A stretch of DNA of 64,000 nt from positions 1 through 64,000 of the forward strand of contig JBAKBP010012244.1 in the NCBI GenBank assembly GCA_037953745.1. Reading direction: 5' to 3'. Shown here piece by piece: positions 54,208 through 64,000 of the stretch; within the stretch, counting starts at the first letter, position 1, and each line of letters starts with the position of its first letter. A program made the position numbers and the translations under genes. The notes beneath the pieces were generated by a model. That model was given only the letters and a program-made list of their open reading frames with translations, searched no databases and had not been told where the DNA came from. This DNA is from Lithodes maja. Taxonomy: Eukaryota; Arthropoda; Malacostraca; Decapoda; Lithodidae.

Positions 54208-54225
54208 TGGCGACCTTACCTAGGA
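54208..54225 (+). other. Gypsy primer-binding site
   Basis: TGGCGACCTTACCTAGGA begins two bases after the LTR. TGGCGACC-type priming sites are common in Ty3/Gypsy elements. The primer tRNA was not assigned. Confidence 0.65.
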
Positions 54226-54424
54226 TTTGGTGAACCTACATTTATTAGCAGGGAACATTTGTTGTTTTGGAGAATATTTTGCGGGGATCAGCAAGAATAT
54301 TTTTTTTTTTTGCAACATAGTATAGCCCTTGAGTATTTCCGAGAATTTTTGTGTGTATATCGAGGTATAAGAGTTTGGGGTGCTTCTTTTCTGAATATTG
54401 TGGTGAGAAATTTTTGTGAGCATC

Positions 54425-55506
54425 ATGTCTTATACCGGATCAGAGGAGAATGGAGACACAGTACGTAATGTCGAGACTGAGGAACAGCAGTATGATGAAA
54501 GGGTTAATCGGGTGAACTGTGAGGAGGATGCTAGGATATTTTTGCAATGGCCTGTTACTGCCGAGCGGTTGGAGGGTGTGGATCGGTACGGTCTTCAATG
54601 CCTGGCCACAGCTATCGGTCATGCGGTTACTAGCAGCATGACCAAGGATAACTTGATAACGTGTGTACTGGGCGGGGTGACTGGTGAGCGAGATGGGTTG
54701 AGCGCTCAGAGCCCTTCGGCCATGCTTCCCCTACACTCGACTCCCAGCCATCCCAGTGGTTTGCCGACCCCGGGTACGCCGCCGCAGTTGGGTGGTGACT
54801 GGCAGGGTGGGTTGCCCCTGGGGGGACCACCGGTAATTTCAAACATTGTAGCACCTTCACCTCCTCAAGGGTTAACTCCAGAATTATTGCTTCAGCTCGA
54901 ATTAGCTAAGATCGAAGAGAGAAAGGCTATCAGGGTATCTGAGCTTCAGATTCAACAGCAACAAAGAGCAGGTGAGCAGCAAATAGAGCTAGCAAAAATC
55001 CAAGCCGAGTCGACTAGGTACTGTGCCGACAGGGACGTAGAGAAGTCGCGAGTAGAGACAACGGGACAGCGACTTGGGGCTGGTAACCGTGCTCCTGAGC
55101 AATCTCTCTCGCACTTATTGAAACTGGTTCCGGTGTTTGATGAGAGTGGTGTAACAGAATTTTTCACACGCTTTGAGAAGAAGTGCCAGGAACACCAGTG
55201 GCCAGAGAATAAATGGGCAGCACTTGTATCCTCTAGATTAATAGGCAAGGGTCTTAAAGCCTACGATGCGTTACCTTTGGAGTCATGTATTGTGCATGAG
55301 GATCTCAAGGAGGCTGTCCTGAGGGCTTATGAATTGCAACCAGAAACTTACCGTTTGAAGTTCCGGGGTGTAACTAAGGGAAGAGATAGCACCTTTTTGG
55401 AACACGCCCGGGACTTGTCCGATGCTATGGGGAACTGGCTCCGATCGGAGAAGGTCACAACATTTGATGAAATTAAGCAGTTAATGATGTTGGAGCAGTT
55501 CTTTAA
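54425..55506 (+). pseudogene. Gypsy Gag, N-terminal part
   Basis: Starts at ATG 54425 (MSYTGSEENG). A proline-rich stretch is followed by a glutamine-rich predicted coiled coil (about residues 160-205), then a capsid-like region with LVPVFDESGVTEFFTRFEKK and LEQFF at the break. The codon at the break is split by the TTAA insertion. Joining 55506 to 58604 restores the same frame and the capsid motif, so Gag continues beyond 58602. No stop is seen in this part. Confidence 0.85.
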
Positions 55507-56138
55507 CCCGGGAGCTGCGGGAAGACTCTTAAGAGTTCCCCCGGCGGACTGCGGGAAGACTCTCCTGAGTAAGTAAAATTAAAAATCAACTTTTGACATC
55601 GAAAAAAAATATATTTTTTTATTTTTATTTTTTTATTTTTTTATTTTTGTTTGGCCCCTGGGCCATGCAAAATCTCAGTCCTCTACCTCCCCTCCTTCCC
55701 CAATTTCCTCCTATCCCTTAGTTATCACCTATTTTCCCTATTATTCCCTTATTCTGAGGTATATTTTCGTGCTAACATTAGCGAGTTGCAAGCAGGGTGT
55801 TGTCATCACTGATAGCAATCGAGTGCAAGAGAGAGAGAGAGAGTATCGATCGACTGTGTCGCAGTGGCCTTGGGGAAAATTGGCGGGAAGGTAGCTTGCC
55901 TCACCCATACATTATACAACTCGCGGGCTATATCTCCGATTTTGACCATCCAAACGCTGTTTTCACTAGTTTTATTGTTGTTTCAGGTTAATACCTTTAT
56001 AATTAACCCATAATAGGCGCATATGGATAATTATTAATGCTATTAATGGTACAATGAATATTTTAGTGACGAAAAACCTCAAATACGTCAGCACAGGGGG
56101 AGGTTTTCAATTACCCCCGTGCGCACTTCAGAGGTTAA
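55503..56138 (-). mobile_element. TTAA MITE family A, copy 10 (A2), inserted in gag
   Basis: 636 bp in minus orientation, TTAACCCGGGAGCTGCGGG to GCGCACTTCAGAGGTTAA. It forms the left end of the composite insertion in gag. Confidence 0.9.
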
Positions 56139-56683
56139 GAGGGAGGCCTAAAAAAAAACATTTAAACAGCCTCAGTAGCACTAAACCATTTTTTTTTTTT
56201 TTTTCCCCCTATACCTCGTATCACTCCTCCACATCCCCTCCTTCCTCCCTTTCCCCTCCCCCTTCAATTATCACCTATTTTCCCTGTTATTCCCTAATTC
56301 GTTGGTATATTTTTGTGCTAACATTAGCAAACTGTGTGGAGGATGTGCTTACGTGCCTAGCGGGTGTGTTACATGACCGAGTGTGTGTATGAGTAGGCTC
56401 AGTGTGGCTTGAGGCCTCGTGGAGGGAGGGGTTGCCTCAATTTTCTCCATAATTCATGAATGGGCTGGTCCATCTATATTCGCAATTTTGACCAGAAAAA
56501 TTATATTTTCACTTGTTTTATTGTTGTTACAGGTTACTATCTTCATAGTGAAGGTAAAATAGGCTCGTATGAATAGGTAATAACGATATTTATCGTAAAA
56601 TGACGATTATAGGCCTGAATGGAGCCAATATGCTCGCCCATGGGGAGCTAGTTCATTACCCCCCCTCGCCATTTTCGGGTTAA
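56135..56683. mobile_element. TTAA element D (family-A relative, left end atypical)
   Basis: The right end, on the other strand, TTAACCCGAAAATGGCGAGGG, is MITE-like. The middle shares attatcacctattttccct and gtgctaacattagc with family A. The left end (TTAAGAGGGAGGCC) shows no inverted match, so it may be truncated. Confidence 0.65.
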
Positions 56684-58599
56684 GATGGTAGTGACAATGG
56701 TGACAGTAGTAGTGATGATGGTGAGAGTAGTAGCGATGATTGTAATTGTAGTAGTGATGATCATAGTAATGGTGATGATGAAAGTAGTCGTGATGATTGT
56801 GGCAGTTGTAGTGATGATGGCAGTAATAGTGATGATGGTGATTGTGATTGATGATGATATTAGTAGTGATGATGGTAACCCATCGCAGAGTTGGGTATGC
56901 CGTTTTTATTTTGGGCAAATCTGCAAGTCTACTTTATGATCAGCTGGAAAAAAATAGAGAATAGTGATGATGGTAACCGATCGCAGAGTTGGGTATGCCG
57001 TTTTGATTTGGGGCTTAACGGCACGTCTACTTTATCAATTAGACAGCTGAACTCCATAGACTCTTTCAAAAAACAATTGAAAACCTCTCTTCTGTAGGAG
57101 TTATGATCTTGCAAGTGGCACAGTGACAGGTCATTACAGACTCTAACTGCTGCCATGTTAAATAATTGTTGTTGCTTGAACTACAGGTGAACTGCACCAC
57201 ACTTCTATTGATTGTGGTGCACTGAGTTACGAGCGCTAGTGAATTCCTCTGGAAGAACTGGTGCTTGCGAGAAATAAAAGACCAGATTATCAACTCTGCG
57301 TAAGCAGAGTTTGGTATCGCCCCCCCCCCCCCCGTATAGTGGGTACCACCCGAAAAAAATGTCTGTCGTCGTCGTCAGTCTGTCTCCAAACTCCTCCTAG
57401 ACTGTTGGACGGATTTTCACCAAATTTCACACAAACATTTGTTGGGTGAATGCGAACGTCAGTCAAAAAAGATTTTATTTAGGTCCAAAATATGGTTTTA
57501 CTCCCCCCCAGAAACCCCCCCCTCACCAGGGGGCCCCCAGAACCCCGCCCCCCCATGCAATGAGGGCGTTCTGGGGTGAAAACATCTTGCCCCTCATTTT
57601 TTAGGTTAAGTTAGTTTAGTTGACATTAGAAGTGATGGTAGTAATAGTGGGGATGATGGTAATTGTAGTGATAGTGGTGATAATAATGGTGATGATGGTA
57701 ATCAACTCTGCGTAAGCAGAGTTTGGTATGCCCCCCCCCCCCCCCCTGTATAGTGGGTACCACACAAAAAAATGTCTGTCGTCGTTGTCGTTGTCAGTCT
57801 GTCTGTCTCGAAACTCCTCCGAGACCGTTGGACGGATTTTCACCAAATTTCACATGAACATTTGTTGCGTGAATGCGAACGTCAGTCAAATTTTTTTTTT
57901 TTTAATTTATGCAATAGTTATGATTTTAGGTCCAAAATATGGTTTTACCAAGCCCCTACCCCCTCCCCCAGCAATGATGGCGTTCTTAGTGTGTGTAATG
58001 ATGGTGTACTTAGTGTGTGAGCCCCTTCGGGGCTCACACGCTATGAACGCATTCGTTCTGGGGGCGAAATCATCTCTCTCAGTATTTGCTAGGTTAAGTT
58101 AGTTTAGTTGGCATTAGAATTGATGGTAGTAATAGTGGGATTGATGATGATAGTAGTGATTATGGTGATAATAGTAGTGATGATGGTTGTAGTTGTATTG
58201 ATGATGATGACAGTAGTGATGATGATAACAGTAGTAGATATGATGGTGACAGTAGTAGATATGATGGTGACAGTACTAGTAGTAGTGATGGTCATAATAG
58301 TAGTGATGATGGTGACCAGTAATGATGATAGTTGAAGTGATAATAATGACAGTAGTGATGATGGTGAATAGTAGTTATGATGGTGAAAGTTGTAGTGATG
58401 ATGACAATAGTTGTGATGATGAAGATCATAGTAATGGTGATGATGGCAGTAGTAGTAATGATGGTGACATTAGGATACATGATGGTAATACTTGTGACAG
58501 TAGTAGTGATGATGTTAACAGTAGTAATGACGATTGTTAGATGGTGGTGATTATAGTAGTAATGATGGTTGATAGTTATAGTATCAATGATAATAGTTA
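56684..58599. repeat. GAT/AGT-rich minisatellite with two hairpin-poly-C repeat units
   Basis: Long irregular array of gatgatggt and agtagtgatgatgg words (about 56684-56890, 57605-57700 and 58110-58600). Two copies of another unit are embedded at 57286-57600 and 57703-58090. Each starts with the hairpin ctctgcgtaagcagag, then ttggtat, a poly-C run, gtatagtgggtaccac, aaaaatgtctgtcgtcg, and ggacggattttcaccaaat. Reading frames here are simple-sequence artefacts. Confidence 0.8.
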
Positions 58600-58601
58600 T
58601 T

Positions 58602-59567
58602 AAGAGCACGGGCGGTGATCTAACTTTGAACTTGAAGGAGAAAAACCCAAGAACTCTAGTCGAAGCAGCAGACATGGCTGATCGACGGCTGTCGTTGATT
58701 CAGGGTTGCGGGTCCTCACAGAAGTATGATGTAAGTGCTAAGGACCGTTATCCTCCCCCTCCCCGTAACAATGACACATTTAAACAGAAGAGCCATGAAA
58801 CTAAAACTGAATCCAAACCTTACACCACACCGTATGTGAAAAGTCAGGGGCCTTTTACATCACAGTATAAGCCGAAACCAAAATTTATGTGTTTTAGTTG
58901 CCACCAGGAGGGTCATAAGGCAAATGAGTGCCCTAGTCGACCTCCTCCGGCAGCCGTGTCTTTTGCTCACGGCATTGGAGTGTTCAAGAGGACATCGGAG
59001 TTTGTTAGAGGCATTTCTTCCGAGGTAAATACACTGCCAGTGCAAAACGATCCGGAAGGCTTATTCCCTGTCTGTGATGCCTTTAGTGACCACAGGGGAC
59101 TCGGTTGTGTGGAGTGGGGGGGTAGAAGACATGAGGTGAGAATTTTGCGTGACACTGGGGCATCGCAAACACTCTTGAGAAATTTCACTGGTAAACCTGT
59201 CAATACGGCGCGAGTGGTTGTGATTCAGGGAGTTAATGCGACAAGGTCATACCCGCTTGTGAGAATAAAGGTGGAAGTTGATGGTGTGACTCGTGACCTG
59301 GATGTAGGGATTGTGGAAAAGTTGCCTGTTGGGGGCGTCGACCTCCTTCTCGGCAACGACTTTGCGGGACCTACTTCTGAGGCTCCACCCTTGGTCGTTG
59401 CCGAGAAGCTGGCCGACGTGAGTAAGGAGGAGCAGGAGTGGGTTGAAGTGTCCGGGACAGCCTATGGCGTGTGTTGCCACCGGAGATCCTGCATCCAGGG
59501 AGTCACATTCTGGTCAACAATCTTTAGATCAGCGGAGGAAGGGTACCGAGAAGGGGTTGAAAGTTGA
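58602..59567 (+). pseudogene. Gypsy Gag C-terminus, zinc knuckle and aspartic protease
   Basis: Resumes Gag directly after the TTAA at 58600-58603 (KSTGGDLTLNLKEKNPRTL). Then comes a CCHC zinc knuckle, CFSCHQEGHKANEC (about residue 105 of this part), and a protease with the catalytic LRDTGASQTLL and LLLGNDF. At about 59450 the frame that continues the pol linker is +1 relative to this one. The protease is followed by a spacer, not an RT. Confidence 0.87.
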
Positions 59568-60477
59568 TGCGGTTGAGAGTTTAGTATCAGCGGACATTCT
59601 CGGGGACTCAGTATTAGGACCAAATATCGAGTCTGAAGAAGACCCAGTAACTGTTGTGGAAAAGGCAGAGGATGGGCTTAAAAAGACGATGAGACAGCAA
59701 CGGTATGCAGAGAGAGAGCAACGGGAGGCCAAATTTAATGTAGGAGGGGGGCATGAGTTGTTTCGTAAGCACTTGGATAGGCTTGCTCCTTCGGACATTC
59801 GTAAGTTGCAATTGGAAGACCCGGAGGTTCTTGAATGTGGTACCGGTGCTGTCGAATTGAAGGAGGACAGTGTTGCACAGGCGAGAGATGTAGCAACGAG
59901 GTACCCTGACACGTACCCTATGAGAAATGGGTCAGCGAGGACGGTGGTCCGAGGCTTGCTAGTGTGTTTTCCCGGTATGGTTACCCGCAGGAGATTCATG
60001 TTGTTTTGTTTACTGCACGGGAGGTACCTGGGGAATGTTTGGGATTCAGCCCTAATGAGCTCGTCTTTGGACACCGTGTCAGAGGGGCCTCTCCATATGG
60101 TTGAAGAAGTATGGGAGGGCGCAGAAAAACCTTGTTTTATGCTCAAGTGTGTCCTCAACAGTCGAGAATGGATGTTGCGCAGTCTGGAGTTGGCTGGCCG
60201 TAATTTGACTAGCTCTCAGGCCCTCATGAAGGACAGGTACGACCTCAAGGTTGAACTCAGGGAGTTTCACGTGGGTCAGGAGGTGTTGACTCTACTGCCC
60301 CTTGTAGGTCACCCCTTATCCGCGAAGTACACTGGTCCTTATAGGGTGGTGGAGGAGCTATCGGACCTGGTTTACTTGGTAGCCACTCCAGACAGACGGA
60401 AGCGCAATCAGTTATGTCATGTTAATCCCATGAAGGAGTATGAGAGGCACCCCCTGAGCCTCTCACTGTGCCTGTGA
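59443..60477 (+). pseudogene. Gypsy pol remnant: linker joined to integrase core and C-terminal domain
   Basis: A linker (PGQPMACVATGD) with a charged stretch is followed abruptly by integrase-core sequence (DVATRYPDTYPM, VVRGLL), then a frame-damaged piece whose alternate frame reads FGIQPNELVFGH, then GPLHMVEEVWEG and the integrase C-terminal fold (FHVGQEVLTLLPLVG, KYTGPYRVVEEL, CHVNPMKEYE). Reverse transcriptase, RNase H and the integrase zinc domain are missing at this position, so a large internal deletion has joined linker to integrase. Confidence 0.8.
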
Positions 60478-60529
60478 TGACGTTTAGCAGTCGAGGTGGA
60501 GAAGGAGAACGGGACAGTCAAGCTCAGGT

Positions 60530-61049
60530 GGAGGATAACTGGAAGGATAAAAAGTTCAAATGGGCGCCTGAGTGTGAGAAGGTGTTTAGAGAAGTAAAAC
60601 ACCTGTTGTGCACTCACCCGATCCTCAGGGTCCCTGACTTTAGCCTACCTTCCCAACTAGCAACGGAGGGCTAGTGGTGTGGGGCTGGTGCCGTCCTTGT
60701 GGAAAAGGACGATGATGGGCTGGAGCATCCTGTTAGTTTCTGCTCGGAGAAGTACAATTCGGCCCAGGGGAGCTGCTCTGTTGTCGAGGAGGAGCTGCTG
60801 GCGGTTGTACTTGCTCTGAGGCATTTCCAAGTCTGTGTTCCAGCCTATGGTCCGGTCGTTGTAGTTTACCCAGATCATCACCCTCTCAAGTTCTTGGACC
60901 AGTTTCACAATCGGAATATGAGGCTGACCAGGTGGTCACTACGGTTATTGGTATATAACCTGGACATACGCCATATTGCCGGTTGTGACAAGTGGTTGCA
61001 GATGGTCGTTCAAGGGTATATGATCCTGGGTAGATTGACACACGGGTAG
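60530..61049 (+). pseudogene. Gypsy RNase H fragment, downstream of integrase
   Basis: KWAPECEKVFREVKHLLCTHPIL-type sequence is the RT/RNase H boundary, followed by CGAGAVLVEKDDDGLEHPVSF, EEELLAVVLALRHF and RHIAGCDKWLQ of a Ty3/Gypsy RNase H. A TAG at 60672-60674 interrupts the frame near DASG. It lies 3' of the integrase C-terminus, the reverse of the normal RT-RNase H-integrase order. Confidence 0.78.
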
Positions 61050-61518
61050 CCTCCTGCTTTGGTTTGAATAGTATTTTGCGCTTGGTGCTTGTTGGCTCGC
61101 GGTTGTAGCCCAGCGTATTGGGTCGTAAAGCAGGAGTTGAGAGGTTGGTATAGAAGAAAAAAACTAGGCTTGCCCCTATAGTGCAGCCGAAATAAACAAA
61201 TTAAAAACATAAAAATCAAATAAAAACTTTCTTTGATAGTTGAATTTTTTCAGTATGTTATAGCAGTAATTCTGAGTTGCACTCCTCTCAGAATGCTGGG
61301 CTAGAGAAGCTCGCTCTTGAGGAGCATAAACTACATATAATTTAATCTATTGTGTTGGGAGGGTTATAATTTTGAAAAGAATGTTTTGTTGAAGAACTGT
61401 GCCAGATATTTTACTGCCGCTGGGTGATGGGAAGTGGAGATATAGCATGGGTTCTAACCATCAGATTTTTGTGAGCCTTGGGGCCTCTGAGAAAAATCTT
61501 GGGGGGGGGGGGGGGGGG
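61050..61518. other. Gypsy 3' internal region and polypurine tract
   Basis: Non-coding sequence ending in an uninterrupted run of about 20 G immediately before the 3' LTR. The run occupies the polypurine-tract position and has probably expanded. Confidence 0.65.
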
Positions 61519-61520
61519 GG

Positions 61521-62189
61521 TGACGTTGACCACTCCGTTAGAACCGCATGGCTTGTCCTACAGTGACTCGCTAGGATCGCCAGGGCAGTGGATGGGGCTA
61601 CAGTTTTATGTATTAGAGTGTGCTTTATTTCATATGAAAGCTCGTGTCATGGGCAGTCCAGAAAGGCTCCTTGTTTTCGCCCATGTCAAGGCTTTATATA
61701 TTTAATTGTAAAGTATATGTTTTTGTCATTAACTAGTAATGACAGGATCTGGGAGAGAGAGAGGGAGTAGAACAGAGGTGAGAGGGGGGCGCGCAGTGTT
61801 TTTTGTCCCGCTCGATGACGTCACGGCTGGCTGCCTCGCGGGGGTTGGTGGAGAGAGGTCCTTACCATGCTGCGAGCTCTGTGAGTGGTCGGTCGACTCG
61901 TAACAGTTAGTTTCCCACGCGGCTCGAGCTAGTGCGAGTATATATACTGGTTCCTCGCCACTCTCTCCCTCAGATCTGGTTTCTAGAACGCATCCATCTT
62001 TATCCCTTGCAACCTGTCCCCGCTCTTACCTGAGAATCTTTTCCTCTGTCTATCTCTCTCTTTTTTCCATATCTTTCACCACCTTTATTAACATTATATC
62101 CCTCTGGTTAATTTGGCAAAATCAGCTTCATGCTGGCCAGTTGTATTGTGTGTTAAGGTCTGATATAACCTGTGTATGTTAGTTGTTAA
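61521..62189 (+). repeat. Gypsy 3' LTR, truncated
   Basis: TGACGTTGACCACTCCGTT to gttagttgttaa, collinear with 52433-53092 with scattered substitutions and small indels. It breaks at the TTAA where family-A copy 11 begins. The remaining ~1.1 kb of the LTR is not found downstream within the window. Confidence 0.87.
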
Positions 62190-62358
62190 CCTAACGAGTG
62201 CGCATGGGGGTAATTGAAAACGTCCCCCTGTGCTGACGTATTTGAGGTGTTTCCGTCACTAAAATATTCATTGTACCATTAATAGCATTAATAATTTATC
62301 CATATGTGCCTATTATGGGTTGATTATAAAGGTATTAACCTGAAACAACAATAAAACT
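62186..62358 (+). mobile_element. TTAA MITE family A, copy 11 (A1), truncated
   Basis: TTAACCTAACGAGTGCGC to aacaacaataaaac, then family similarity ends. The next bases (tgtttatgctc) begin unrelated sequence, which could be the start of another insertion in the MITE. Confidence 0.85.
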
Positions 62359-64000
62359 GTTTATGCTCTGTTTTTCTACAGGTTTAACTTGGGTAATGTG
62401 AGTTCTAATTGACTGGGTATATAAGGCTGCATGCACAATACAAGATATGAGAATAGAGAACACAAGAAACACATGGTAGCAAGTTACACGATCACGTTTA
62501 TTGATATACCACTGCAGAATACTTGTGTAAGACAATATAATAGAATCGAACAACACTAGCATAAGTGGATCTGGATGGAGCCTAGTCTCCCACTTCCAAC
62601 GTTCAGGTATTATCTTCTGATCACTGGCTTTGATTAACAGGTTTATATACCGAAGACCATCAATGTTACTTATAGATTCATATTCACTGTTAGATTTATT
62701 ACTGGTAGCTCTGGTACACAAGTAGTAGTTCACAGACTAGATTAGAACGCGTATTTTAGAGCACGGGAATTCTAGTAACCTCAGGGGGGTACTGATCTAA
62801 GTTTTATATCCTTGTTTCAGAAATACATAGAACGCAAATCAGTGGGCGAACGTTCGATAATCACTAGAGTTTTAATATCTGAAAAAGGTAATTACGAGAG
62901 TCAAGGTCGCCTGTTAATTTAAAGAGCACTGATCGCTTAGTACGTCCCAATGAATGGTTAAGTATGAATTATACTGGGCAAGGTCTTAGCCCTTCGTAGA
63001 AATATTAATTAGTGAAATCTCTAAACAGCACAGTAATATGTAGTACTGCTAAAGAGAATCTTGGGTAGTATCTGATGGGTCTGGTCCTGGTTATCTTGCG
63101 TCCATGATGTTGGGGGCTAACGACTGGTTCCGCGGCCGTCCAGGGGGGCCATATGTGTGAAGTTCTTAAATACGTGGGCAGGTCCTTCTATCCAAATCTG
63201 CCACGGATGTCTGCCGGCTTCTGGGATCTCACTCCGGAACAACACAAGGGCAGAGCTAGAAGTTAACTGCAGGGTAGTGACCCCTGGTTGGTGTCTAGCT
63301 TTCAACTGATTGACTGGGGCGGGAGTTAGATTTATAGGCTCGGTTCTGGACCCTGTAGACAGTATGGATCTCGAGTCTTATGGACTTAATTGAGCTCTCA
63401 ATAGAAATGGAGACTAGGTAAGATGGTATTTACTGTTGTGGCACAGGGCTATAGGAAGCCTTTATATTTTCATATAACTGAGACTTAGTAAGAGTTACTA
63501 TTTTGGCTATACTGGACGTATTTAGGGGAGAGAGACTGGATCTACTTTGCGAGGAGGATGGGGACAAGCTGTGATAGGAACGTCTCTCTAGATTGTTCAA
63601 TCTTCATTCTATGTATAGTTGAGGTGCTAATTTAGTGATCAGAGCATGCAAGAAAGGTAAATGGTTTATTGTGAGTTTAATAGAGGTTAGTAAAGGTGTT
63701 AGTCATTCATGGTTAGTTCATTGATAGGAAGATTCCTGTGCTACCTGGCAATGACTCGAGAGTCAAAACAGGGGCCAGGTATACCTCCGCGGGGTGGGGG
63801 TCTCCCTCCTCGGGTGGGCAAAAAGGGGGAGCTGGGCGCCCTCTCTCTGTGATCGTCGTCCGGCGGCTGTGGCTAGGGGCTTGCCATATCACCAGTGTTT
63901 GTAATAACCCTCTGTGTATGAGACAGATGTGGGTGTCTTTAATACCAAAACCGAAGGTGCCTTAGCTAGCTGGTTTTACTCGGCTGGTTGTTAATTGTAG
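62359..64000. other. Unassigned sequence to the window end
   Basis: Starts TG directly after the broken MITE, so it may be an LTR-type insertion whose other end lies outside the window (inference). A minus-strand frame of 132 codons (62335-62733) and a few shorter ones have no recognised domain. No tRNA, RT or terminal repeat is seen. Confidence 0.4.

Larger units (their letters stand above)
52431..62189 (+). mobile_element. Ty3/Gypsy LTR retrotransposon, degenerate and interrupted
   Basis: 5' LTR 52431-54205, priming site, gag from 54425, protease, integrase and RNase H remnants, a poly-G purine tract before a 3' LTR that starts at 61521 and matches 52431-53092 up to 62189. The 3' LTR is broken at its TTAA by a family-A MITE. 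Gag is split by a composite TTAA insertion (55507-58603). The polymerase region is internally deleted and its remaining pieces are out of the usual order. Confidence 0.88.

Noticed and set aside
54416..54424. Upstream GTG start for Gag
   Set aside because: A eukaryotic element should start at the ATG at 54425; GTG at 54416 is not supported.
55507..55576. C-terminal extension of Gag (GAAGRLLRVPPADC)
   Set aside because: This is translation of the MITE family-A end; the same peptide appears wherever that MITE end is read in this frame.
56685..56939. Reading frames of Val/Met/Asp- or His/Tyr-rich repeats (also 58104-58675)
   Set aside because: Translations of GAT/AGT simple repeats in both strands; no protein signature.

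Overview
The window is transposon-dense, almost gene-free eukaryotic nuclear DNA. The organism is an animal, most likely an arthropod and perhaps a decapod crustacean. That rests on the mix of element families (Penelope-like, RTE, Ty3/Gypsy, an Academ-like DNA transposon, TTAA-flanked MITEs, tRNA-derived SINEs), on long AT, poly-A and TTAGG-type repeats, and on the absence of bacterial gene organisation. The species is not determinable by eye. I see no confident host protein-coding gene; every long reading frame belongs to a mobile element. Many reading frames that look complete begin at non-ATG codons, so starts are given only where an ATG is visible.

Layout. 1-5.4 kb: a Penelope-like element (PLE; reverse transcriptase plus GIY-YIG endonuclease) as head-to-tail and inverted partial copies between TA microsatellites. 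5.6-11.3 kb: tandem repeats, tRNA-derived SINEs, TTAA MITEs and a 184-bp SINE-like element with a 9-bp target duplication. 12.3-16.1 kb: a full-length non-LTR retrotransposon with a 12-bp target duplication, a 2A ribosome-skipping motif, a zinc-finger domain, an endonuclease and a reverse transcriptase. 17.1-18.1 kb and 33.1-34.4 kb: two insertions of tiny LTR retroelements (TRIMs) whose LTRs contain a tRNA-like Pol III promoter; the second has three LTRs. 18.9-31.6 kb: a pogo-like remnant, an RTE fragment and many copies of a ~620-bp TTAA MITE (family A), several inserted inside one another. 38.3-46.4 kb: an 8.1-kb DNA transposon with terminal inverted repeats, a 3-bp target duplication and a 1.4-1.5k-residue transposase carrying an XPG/PIN-like nuclease signature (Academ-like); an RTE retrotransposon with an 11-bp target duplication is nested in it. 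47.4-48.4 kb: a mariner-type element with ~180-bp inverted repeats. 52.4-62.2 kb: a Ty3/Gypsy element (1.78-kb 5' LTR, gag, protease, integrase and RNase H remnants, truncated 3' LTR) whose gag is split by a ~3.1-kb composite TTAA insertion.

The elements are related as autonomous and parasitic partners. The 2A-bearing LINE shares both ends with the ~180-bp SINE-like copies. The TRIMs have priming site, polypurine tract and 5-bp target duplications but no genes, so they must borrow an LTR-element machinery. The TTAA MITEs imply a piggyBac-type transposase that is not in the window. Near-identical LTRs and clean target duplications indicate recent activity.
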